From positions 1 to 5,621 of the forward strand of contig DYRK01000401.1 of assembly GCA_020718785.1 (NCBI GenBank): a stretch of DNA of 5,621 nucleotides, given 5' to 3'. Positions 1 through 5,621 of this stretch are shown piece after piece. The DNA is from Desulfatirhabdium butyrativorans. Its GTDB lineage: Bacteria > Desulfobacterota > Desulfobacteria > Desulfobacterales > DYRK01. The position numbers and the translations under genes were made by a program. Position 1 is the first letter of the stretch. Each line of letters starts with the position of its first letter. The notes beneath the pieces are model-generated. The model saw only the letters and a list, made by a program, of their open reading frames with translations, was not told the DNA's origin and searched no databases.

Positions 1-2
1 GT

Positions 3-30
3 TTTCAATTTTCGACTTTCAATTAATTCA
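3..30. repeat. short degenerate 7-bp tandem repeat, A+T-rich, upstream of the first Hsp70 gene
   Basis: Read in steps of seven from base 3, the units are TTTCAAT (3-9), TTTCGAC (10-16), TTTCAAT (17-23) and a decayed TAATTCA (24-30). Units 1 and 3 are identical and unit 2 differs at two positions. The array may extend left of the window. It sits directly against the ribosome binding site of the first gene and has the same 7-bp period as the G-rich array at 1834-1946, though with a different consensus. With only four units chance cannot be excluded; the shared period is what makes it worth recording. No promoter elements could be picked out in it. Confidence 0.5.
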
Positions 31-38
31 GAGAGGTG
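31..38 (+). promoter_or_regulatory. ribosome binding site supporting a TTG start
   Basis: GAGAGGTG is a good match to the Shine-Dalgarno sequence and ends five bases before the TTG at 44. No ATG or GTG lies at a suitable distance in that frame before the conserved Hsp70 N-terminal motif, so this site decides the start. Confidence 0.75.
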
Positions 39-43
39 AAACG

Positions 44-1846
44 TTGTCAGAGTCTGCTTATATTATCGGAATTGACTTAGGCACAACCAACAGCGTTGTG
101 GCATATACGGAATCGGCAACAGCCAAAGGCAAAGCACCTGAAATCCGTGTCCTTGAGATTCCGCAGCTTGTTGAAGCCGGTACGACAGAGAAACGTCAGG
201 TTCTTCCTTCCTTTATTCTTCTGCCCGGCAAACATGATGTTTCGGAAGAGTCCCTCCGTCTGCCCTGGGATGAAAACAACCAGATTGCTGTGGGAGAATT
301 TGCCAGAGAGCGCGGCGCGGAGATTCCGCATCACCTGATCTCATCCTCCAAATCATGGCTCTGCCATACGCTGGTTGACAGAAACAAACCGATTCTTCCC
401 TGGGAAGGTCCGGATGACGGCAGGAAAATGTCGCCGGTGGAGGCTGCGGCAATGATACTGCGGCATATCCGTCAGGCATGGAATTACAGCATAGCCGCGG
501 AGGACGAATCGCTCAGGATGGAACATCAGGATGTTCTGCTGACAGTTCCGGCTTCTTTTGACGCTGTTGCCAGAGACCTTGCGGTAAAAGCCGCGGATAT
601 GGCAGGTCTGCCGCGGGTCACGCTTCTGGAAGAACCTCAGGCAGCGTTTTATGCCTGGATTTCCGCTTCCGGAGAAAAATGGCGTAAAAATGTCAGGAAA
701 GGCGATTTGGTGCTGGTCTGCGATGTGGGCGGCGGAACCTCGGATTTCACTCTTATCAATGTGACCGAGGAAAACGGGGAACTGATGCTGGACCGGATTG
801 CCGTGGGAGATCATCTGCTTATAGGCGGTGACAACATGGACCTTGCCCTTGCATACACTGTATTCAAGCGGATGTTCAAAAAAGGTAAACGTCTCGATGC
901 CTATCAGATGCGCGGACTCTGGCACAGTTGCCGGAAAGCAAAGGAAAATATTCTCGGGAATCCGGAAGTCAGAGAATATCCTGTAACCATTCTGGGCGGA
1001 GGAAGCAGTCTTATCGGCGGCATGAAAAAAACCAAGCTCAACCGCGAAGAAATAGAAGAGGTCATTCTCGAAGGTTTTTTCCCTGCATGTGCCGGAAACG
1101 CGAAGCCCCTGGCAAAAGATAAAGTGGGCATCAAAGAAATAGGGCTGTCTTATGAGGCAGACCCGGCCATAACCCATCATCTGGCAGCTTTTCTGAACCG
1201 GCAGGAAAAGATGAGAATCCCGACCGCGATTCTGTTCAACGGCGGTGTGATGAAATCCGAGCCGATCCGGAAACAGATCCTGAATGTGATCTCATCCTGG
1301 GTAAAACAGGGAACTCCGGCAAATGTCCGGGAAATCGAAAGCAGAGATTTTGATCTCAGCGTTGCAAAAGGCTCTGCGTATTACGGATGGGCCCGGCGCA
1401 ACAACGGCGTGCGGATACGCGGCGGTCTGAGCAAAACTTATTATATCGGCGTTGCCGCTTCGCTGCCTTCGGTTCCGGGAATGCCGCCGCCTATCAAAGC
1501 CTTATGCGTCGCGCCTTTCGGCATGGAAGAAGGAACAGAGGCGGCGCTCAGGAATCAGGAATTTGCTCTCGCGGTGGGCGAACTCGCCAAATTCAGTTTT
1601 CTCGGCTCATCTCTGCGGCTTCAGGACAAACTCGGCACGCTTGTGGATGACTGGGAAGAAGAAATCGAAGAAATCTCCTTTATCGAGACCACGCTGGACG
1701 GAGAACCCGGAAGCGTTATTCCCGTGTTTATCGAAATAAAAGCCACCGAAATCGGAACTCTCGAACTCTGGTGCGTATCCCGTGAGAACCCGGAACAGCG
1801 ATGGAAACTCGAATTCAATGTACGCGAAAAGGAAGGTGAGGGGTGA
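44..1846 (+). CDS. divergent Hsp70-family (DnaK-like) ATPase, short form, 600 aa
   Basis: Predicted cytoplasmic Hsp70-type ATPase; no signal peptide or membrane segment is seen. The nucleotide-binding domain covers about residues 6-449. It shows phosphate-1 motif GIDLGTTNS (9-17), the SSKSWL segment near 100 where Hsp70s carry an active-site lysine (my assignment), LLEEPQAAFY (194-203) matching the family's conserved Glu-Pro, phosphate-2 DVGGGTSDF (227-235), and the third signature around FNGG (398-401). The last ~150 residues are predicted beta-rich and fit only a substrate-binding-type sandwich. The DnaK linker (VLLLD type) and helical lid are absent, so it is shorter than DnaK (~640 aa). 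The TTG start is chosen from the ribosome binding site at 31-38 and places the first motif close to the N-terminus, as in its paralogue. It is paralogous over its full length to the next gene and probably co-transcribed with it. Its last residues and stop codon lie inside a 7-bp repeat array. The client and role are unknown. Superfamily membership is near certain; it is not housekeeping dnaK. Confidence 0.93.
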   Translation: MSESAYIIGIDLGTTNSVVAYTESATAKGKAPEIRVLEIPQLVEAGTTEKRQVLPSFILLPGKHDVSEESLRLPWDENNQIAVGEFARERGAEIPHHLISSSKSWLCHTLVDRNKPILPWEGPDDGRKMSPVEAAAMILRHIRQAWNYSIAAEDESLRMEHQDVLLTVPASFDAVARDLAVKAADMAGLPRVTLLEEPQAAFYAWISASGEKWRKNVRKGDLVLVCDVGGGTSDFTLINVTEENGELMLDRIAVGDHLLIGGDNMDLALAYTVFKRMFKKGKRLDAYQMRGLWHSCRKAKENILGNPEVREYPVTILGGGSSLIGGMKKTKLNREEIEEVILEGFFPACAGNAKPLAKDKVGIKEIGLSYEADPAITHHLAAFLNRQEKMRIPTAILFNGGVMKSEPIRKQILNVISSWVKQGTPANVREIESRDFDLSVAKGSAYYGWARRNNGVRIRGGLSKTYYIGVAASLPSVPGMPPPIKALCVAPFGMEEGTEAALRNQEFALAVGELAKFSFLGSSLRLQDKLGTLVDDWEEEIEEISFIETTLDGEPGSVIPVFIEIKATEIGTLELWCVSRENPEQRWKLEFNVREKEGEG

Positions 1847-1946
1847 GGAATTCGAGGTAAGAGGTCAGGGGTTCGAGGTCAGGGACATATTTCAGCGCTG
1901 ACTGCCGACCCCAAACCCCCGACCCCCGACCCCTGACCCCTCACCT
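1834..1946. repeat. inverted pair of 7-bp repeat arrays between the two Hsp70 genes
   Basis: Two 49-base arms (1834-1882 and 1898-1946), each exactly seven 7-bp units, flank a 15-base centre (1883-1897). Left-arm units follow roughly RGGTCAG (for example AGGTCAG at 1862-1868 and 1876-1882). The right arm read on the minus strand follows GGGTCRG (GGGTCGG at 1905-1911, 1919-1925 and 1926-1932; GGGTCAG at 1933-1939). The outer 15 bases, 1834-1848 and 1932-1946, are complementary at 14 of 15 positions, and by my count the whole arms match at about 34 of 49 before G-U pairs. In RNA this would fold into a long, imperfect, G+C-rich hairpin. It overlaps the 3' end of the first gene (stop at 1844-1846) and ends nine bases before the second gene's ATG. 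There is no T-run after the stem, so it does not look like a standard intrinsic terminator. It may be a dispersed genomic repeat, and it could affect expression of the second gene. Confidence 0.85.
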
Positions 1947-1955
1947 GAAAAAATT

Positions 1956-4721
1956 ATGAATCTCGGAGATAAAAATTACATCATCGGCATTGATCTCGGA
2001 ACCACGAACTGTGCGGTTTCATACACTGATCTCCGGACAGAGGGTGAAAAGCAGATCAGACTCTTCAAAGTTCCCCAACTGACAGGAGCAGGCGAGTGGA
2101 CTGCGCGGACTGTGCTGCCGTCTTTTCTTTATATTCCCGGAGATTATGATATTGCAAAAGACGCGATATCTGTCCCGTGGAAAACAGAAAACGACAATTT
2201 TGCCGGCGTGTTTGCCAGAGATCAGGGAGCCAAAGTCCCTGCACGTCTGGTTTCATCCGCGAAAAGCTGGCTCTGTCATTCCAATGTTGACAGACGGGCA
2301 AGGATTCTGCCCTGGGGATCAGGCGAGGAAGTGTTCAAAGTATCCCCGGTTTCAGCCACAGCAGCCTATCTGAAGCATATCCGAAACGCATGGAACAGCA
2401 GCAGAGACGATGACGAAGACCTGTATCTTGAAAATCAGGCTGTTATTATTACGGTTCCGGCTTCTTTTGACGAAGTGGCACGGGACCTGACCCTCGAAGC
2501 CGCGGCAATGGCAGGGATACCCAATGTCACTCTGCTGGAAGAGCCGCTGGCGGCATTTTATGACTGGCTTATACGCCATGAACATCACTGGAGCGACTTC
2601 GTAAAACCCGATGAACTGATCTTGGTCTGCGACGTGGGCGGCGGCACCACGGACTTTACCCTTATCACCTTGAAAAAAGCAGACGGAAGCCCGCGTTTTG
2701 AACGCATCGCGGTGGGCGATCATCTTATTCTCGGAGGCGACAACATAGACCTTGCTCTTGCCCGGAGGCTCGAGGAAAAGCTTGCCAAGAAAGTTTCACT
2801 GAGCGGTGACCGCTGGAAAACGCTCTGCCATGAATGCCGTCAGGCAAAAGAAAGCATTTTGGACGGAGAGGCAGATTCCCGGAAAATCACGCTGATGGGA
2901 AAGGGAAGCAGGCTGATTTCAGGAACTGTCACGGCAACGCTCAACCGTAAAGCTGTGGAAGAAATTATTCTGGAAGGATTTTTTCCCCTTGTTGATGCCG
3001 GCGGAGAGGTTCAAAAAACAGAACGGAAAGGAATTACGGAATTCGGTCTTCCTTATGAGCCTGATCCTGCGGTTACGCGGCATCTGGGCCGTTTTCTTGA
3101 ACGCCACAAATCAGATGTGGCAAGAGTCTTGAACAAAGACAGCTATGCTCCGGACCTGATTCTTTTCAACGGCGGATCATTGAAATCCCGCGTGGTTCAG
3201 GAACGTATCCGCGCAGCCATCCGGCACTGGTTCAAAGAAAAAGACAGCCGAATGCCGCGCATTCTTGAAAATCCCGAACCTGACCTCGCCGTGGCAATGG
3301 GCGCGTCTTATTACGGTCTGGTCAAAACCGGACAGGGCGTGCGTGTGGGCAGCGGAAGCGCACGGGCATTTTATCTCGGAGTGGGCAGCAGTGAACAGGA
3401 AGCAGGTAACAGGGGGCAGGCTGCGCTCTGTCTGGTGGAACGGGGGCTTGACGAAGGCAGTCATATCGCTCTTCCGGATAAATCATTCGAAGTTCTGGCA
3501 AATCAGCCGGTTAGCTTTGATCTTTACAGTTCCAGTTTCCGCTCCGGAGACCGATGCGGCGATCTTGTTGAAATAGATGATTCTCTGACCGCACTGCCGC
3601 CTGTTCAGACCGTAATTCAGTTCGGCAAAAAAGGTTTGAAAACCAAAATTCCCGTAGAAATAGAAGCCGCTTATACGGAAATCGGAACTCTTGCGCTATG
3701 GTGCCGTTCTGTTGCGAGCAATCATCGCTGGCAAATGCAGTTTCAACTGCGCGGAAAATCTTCTTCAGGCGGAGTTGCGGACGGAGAGGTCTTTGAAGAA
3801 TCGCTGGTACTGGAAGTCCGCTCAAAGGTTCATGCCGCGTTTTCAGGCGACGGACAGTCTTTGGATGCCTTGGTGAAAGAGGTGACGGACCTCGTCGGTC
3901 GGCACAGAGAAAAATGGCCGCTGGGACTTATACGGAATATGGCGGATGTCTTACTCGAAACAATCAAAGATTCCGATATTTCGAATAAATCCGAAAGCCG
4001 ATGGCTGAATATGACCGGATTCTGCATGAGACCCGGATTCGGAGACGGCTTTGACGAATTTCGTATAAGGAAATTATGGAAAATCCATAAAAGGGGACCT
4101 CTTCATCCCAACAATGTCCAAGTCCGTTCCGAATGGTGGATTATGTGGAGACGCGTGGCAGGCGGACTCAGTTCGGGGCAGCAGCGTCAGTTTATTCAGG
4201 AACTGACTCCGGTGATGATGCCTAAAAAAGGAACAAAAGCAAAACTTCCGCCGCAGGAACACCTTGAAATCTGGATGGCGATTGCCAATATGGAGCGTCT
4301 GTCAGTCAAGGATAAGATCAGGTGGGGACAGCAACTGCTGTCAGAGATACAGCCGAAAAAATACAAAGCCCAGCACTTCTGGTCTCTTTCACGGATTGCC
4401 GCGCGGGAACTTCTTTACGGCTCCGCGGACAGAGTCATTCCTCCGGATGAAGCTGCTTCATGGATCAATATCATTCTCTCGCAGGACTGGCATGATCCCA
4501 GACCCGTAGCCGCGGCATTGGCTCAGATGGCACGCAGAACCGGGGACCGTGTCAGAGACATCGCCCCGGCAGTCTCGCTCCGAGTCATCGAGTGGATGTC
4601 TCAGTATGACTTTTCAGAATCCTGCATCACTATGCTCAAAACAGTTGTCCATATAGAAAAACAGGAACAGAATATGCTTTTCGGAGAATCGCTGCCTTCC
4701 GGAATTGTGCTTCATGCCTGA
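1956..4721 (+). CDS. divergent Hsp70-family ATPase with C-terminal DnaK-related (DUF3731-like) module, 921 aa
   Basis: Residues 1-600 are an Hsp70-like unit paralogous to the preceding protein: phosphate-1 GIDLGTTNC (11-19), LLEEPLAAFY, phosphate-2 DVGGGTTDF (226-234), FNGG (404-407), VAMGASYYG closing the nucleotide-binding domain (446-454), then a beta-rich tail ending near 599 with the shared TEIGTL...LWC and RW...F patterns. The DnaK linker and lid are absent. Residues ~608-921 are an added, predicted helical, Trp- and Arg-rich module with RWLNMTGFCMRPGFG (682-696), a following IRKLW, and EWWIMWRR (726-733). This matches what I recall of Pfam DUF3731, a domain described as found with Hsp70; no search was run. 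No signal peptide or membrane segment is seen. The ATG aligns with the start of the paralogue, but no Shine-Dalgarno sequence is visible in the 20 bases before it, so translation may depend on the upstream gene. The gap to that gene is 109 bases, filled by the repeat. Probable partner of the first Hsp70; substrate unknown. Confidence 0.93.
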   Translation: MNLGDKNYIIGIDLGTTNCAVSYTDLRTEGEKQIRLFKVPQLTGAGEWTARTVLPSFLYIPGDYDIAKDAISVPWKTENDNFAGVFARDQGAKVPARLVSSAKSWLCHSNVDRRARILPWGSGEEVFKVSPVSATAAYLKHIRNAWNSSRDDDEDLYLENQAVIITVPASFDEVARDLTLEAAAMAGIPNVTLLEEPLAAFYDWLIRHEHHWSDFVKPDELILVCDVGGGTTDFTLITLKKADGSPRFERIAVGDHLILGGDNIDLALARRLEEKLAKKVSLSGDRWKTLCHECRQAKESILDGEADSRKITLMGKGSRLISGTVTATLNRKAVEEIILEGFFPLVDAGGEVQKTERKGITEFGLPYEPDPAVTRHLGRFLERHKSDVARVLNKDSYAPDLILFNGGSLKSRVVQERIRAAIRHWFKEKDSRMPRILENPEPDLAVAMGASYYGLVKTGQGVRVGSGSARAFYLGVGSSEQEAGNRGQAALCLVERGLDEGSHIALPDKSFEVLANQPVSFDLYSSSFRSGDRCGDLVEIDDSLTALPPVQTVIQFGKKGLKTKIPVEIEAAYTEIGTLALWCRSVASNHRWQMQFQLRGKSSSGGVADGEVFEESLVLEVRSKVHAAFSGDGQSLDALVKEVTDLVGRHREKWPLGLIRNMADVLLETIKDSDISNKSESRWLNMTGFCMRPGFGDGFDEFRIRKLWKIHKRGPLHPNNVQVRSEWWIMWRRVAGGLSSGQQRQFIQELTPVMMPKKGTKAKLPPQEHLEIWMAIANMERLSVKDKIRWGQQLLSEIQPKKYKAQHFWSLSRIAARELLYGSADRVIPPDEAASWINIILSQDWHDPRPVAAALAQMARRTGDRVRDIAPAVSLRVIEWMSQYDFSESCITMLKTVVHIEKQEQNMLFGESLPSGIVLHA

Positions 4722-4753
4722 AACTTCTGCCCTGCTGTCTGTCTGGATCAGAA

Positions 4754-4780
4754 AAAGACAGAGTGGAAAAAACTGTCTTT
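4754..4780. other. small stem-loop after the Hsp70 genes, possible weak terminator
   Basis: AAAGACAG (4754-4761) and CTGTCTTT (4773-4780) form a perfect 8-bp inverted repeat around an 11-base loop. The stem is A+T-rich and is followed by CAAC rather than a run of T, so termination would be weak at best on the + strand. An upstream CTGTCT copy (4735-4740, and overlapping again at 4739-4744) can pair with AGACAG (4756-4761) instead, giving mutually exclusive folds. It lies in the 103-base gap between the second Hsp70 stop and the DUF262 start, where a transcript boundary would be expected. A chance palindrome is quite possible. Confidence 0.3.
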
Positions 4781-4813
4781 CAACTTCCCAATATATTAAG
4801 GTCATAATATGTC

Positions 4814-4819
4814 GGAGGG
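4814..4819 (+). promoter_or_regulatory. strong ribosome binding site for the DUF262 gene
   Basis: GGAGGG ends five bases before the ATG at 4825. This fixes the start in preference to the ATG at 4809, whose frame stops after 11 codons (TGA at 4842-4844). Confidence 0.85.
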
Positions 4820-4824
4820 ATCAA

Positions 4825-5621
4825 ATGCCTCTTGTGAATATTGAAAAAGAGATTGCTGAAAAGGCGGCTGTTGTTTCAACTCAAACATACTCAATGTCGG
4901 TGGGCGAGATAATCAGCATGTACACTGATAAGGAGATTGATTTGCATCCCGAATATCAACGCTTTTTTCGTTGGACTTCGGAACAGAAATCGCGTTTGAT
5001 AGAATCTTTTCTTATGGGCATTCCTATTCCGCCGATATTTGTTTCAGAAAGAAGTGATTCAAAATGGGATGTGATTGACGGATTGCAACGGTTATCAAGC
5101 ATTTTAGAGCTTATCGGCGAGCTTCGTGATGAAAACGGAAATCTCAGACAGCCGCTTATCTTATGCGGGACGCGATATTTGCCGAGTCTTGAAGGAATGC
5201 AATGGAAATCGGATAATTCGGATCAGGAACTGCCGGAATCTGCCCGCATTAAAATTAAGAGATCCCGACTTGATATCAATATTGTTAAAAGCACAAGTGA
5301 CGATATTGCAAAATATGAAATATTTCAGAGGTTAAACTCTGGCGGAACTCATGCCAGCGAGCAAGAAATCCGTAACTGCATTCTTCTTATGACGAATCGA
5401 AATTTCTATGAATGGATCAAATCTCTTTCAGGTTATGGAAACTTCAGGGCTTGTCTGAACATCACGGATCGGGCAATAGAAGAAGCTTTTGATATGGAAC
5501 TTGTTGTGCGCTTTGTTGTTCTGACCATGATTGAAGGTGATAAACTCGGTCCGTCCGGTGAGTTAGGTGAATTTCTGACGAGTGAACTGATAAAACGCGC
5601 TGCTGATCCGAACTTTAATAA
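4825..5621 (+). CDS. DUF262 (GmrSD N-terminal / ParB-like nuclease fold) protein, 5' part only
   Basis: Open from ATG 4825 to the window edge: 265 codons plus two bases with no stop, so the C-terminus is missing. DUF262 hallmarks in order: LHPEYQRFFRW (40-50), a helix then SFLMGIPIPPIFV (61-73), the core motif VIDGLQRLSSI (83-93; the family's usual form is DGQQR), and IFQRLNSGG (166-174) followed by SEQEIRNC (178-185). The fold is the ParB/sulfiredoxin-like one found in the GmrS part of the type IV restriction enzyme GmrSD and in SspE, where it binds or hydrolyses NTP and controls or carries out DNA cleavage. Many relatives are stand-alone proteins of unknown job. The IFQRLN...GG...EQEIRNC form is one I associate with a stand-alone subfamily of roughly 350-400 aa, so about a hundred residues may be missing; a fused HNH (DUF1524) domain downstream cannot be excluded. 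The gene is A+T-richer than its neighbours (for example 17 G+C in 60 at 5281-5340) and has its own ribosome binding site, suggesting independent acquisition. Probable defence or mobile-region gene; its target is unknown. Confidence 0.9.
   Translation, partial: MPLVNIEKEIAEKAAVVSTQTYSMSVGEIISMYTDKEIDLHPEYQRFFRWTSEQKSRLIESFLMGIPIPPIFVSERSDSKWDVIDGLQRLSSILELIGELRDENGNLRQPLILCGTRYLPSLEGMQWKSDNSDQELPESARIKIKRSRLDINIVKSTSDDIAKYEIFQRLNSGGTHASEQEIRNCILLMTNRNFYEWIKSLSGYGNFRACLNITDRAIEEAFDMELVVRFVVLTMIEGDKLGPSGELGEFLTSELIKRAADPNFN

Noticed and set aside
353..1180. Long minus-strand open frame (275 codons) opposite the first Hsp70 gene
   Set aside because: Long antisense frames opposite hsp70 genes are a known side effect of their codon use. 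The translation has no recognisable domain, and the sense frame is a clear Hsp70. A shorter one occurs opposite the second gene at 2352-2723.
1834..1946. CRISPR array
   Set aside because: Units are 7 bp and contiguous, with no spacers of 25-45 bases, so this is not a CRISPR array.
1834..1946. Insertion-sequence end or attachment site
   Set aside because: There is no transposase or integrase frame, and no target-site duplication could be recognised at its borders.
1834..1955. Intrinsic terminator between the two Hsp70 genes
   Set aside because: The hairpin is long and has no U-run after it; it is followed by G and A residues and then the next start codon, so read-through into the second gene is more likely.
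4779..4808. Possible promoter for DUF262: CATAAT at 4803-4808 with TTCAAC at 4779-4784, or TATATT at 4792-4797
   Set aside because: The -35 match is only 3 of 6 with an 18-base spacer, and the TATATT box has no convincing -35; A+T-rich DNA gives such boxes by chance.
4809..4844. 11-codon frame starting at ATG 4809, overlapping the DUF262 start
   Set aside because: It has no ribosome binding site of its own and contains the DUF262 Shine-Dalgarno sequence; too short to claim as a leader peptide.
5126..5335. 69-codon + strand frame inside the DUF262 region
   Set aside because: It lies in another frame within the DUF262 reading frame, whose motifs are clear; it is a shadow.

Overview
The window is a bacterial segment with two complete genes for divergent Hsp70 (DnaK-superfamily) proteins in tandem on the + strand, followed by the 5' part of a DUF262 (GmrSD/ParB-like nuclease family) gene that runs off the right edge. 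Bacterial origin is supported by Shine-Dalgarno sequences, close same-strand gene packing and one TTG start. The Hsp70 genes are of medium G+C and the DUF262 gene is visibly A+T-richer. The sequence does not fix the taxon; a Gram-negative such as a desulfobacterial or related lineage is only a guess.

Layout: bases 1-43 hold a short A+T-rich degenerate 7-bp repeat and a good ribosome binding site. Bases 44-1846 encode a 600-aa Hsp70-like ATPase. Bases 1834-1946 hold an inverted pair of 7-bp repeat arrays that overlaps the end of the first gene. Bases 1956-4721 encode a 921-aa paralogue: its first ~600 residues match the first protein along its length, and it carries an extra ~315-residue C-terminal module that looks like the 'DnaK-related protein' domain (DUF3731, named from memory). 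Bases 4722-4824 are a short spacer with a small stem-loop and a strong ribosome binding site. From 4825 on lies the DUF262 protein, open to the window end at 5621.

The two Hsp70 genes probably act together: they are adjacent, co-directional and paralogous, and may work as an unequal pair, one a minimal ATPase plus beta-sandwich-like tail and the other with an added helical module. Both keep the ATP-binding signatures of Hsp70 but lack the DnaK-type interdomain linker and helical lid, so they are unlikely to be housekeeping DnaK. The DUF262 gene has its own ribosome binding site and different base composition. It is probably a separately acquired gene, perhaps the edge of a defence or accessory region, and nothing in the window ties it functionally to the chaperones. 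The least expected structure is the symmetrical 7-bp repeat array between the two Hsp70 genes, which encodes the last residues and stop codon of the first gene and leaves the second without a visible Shine-Dalgarno sequence.
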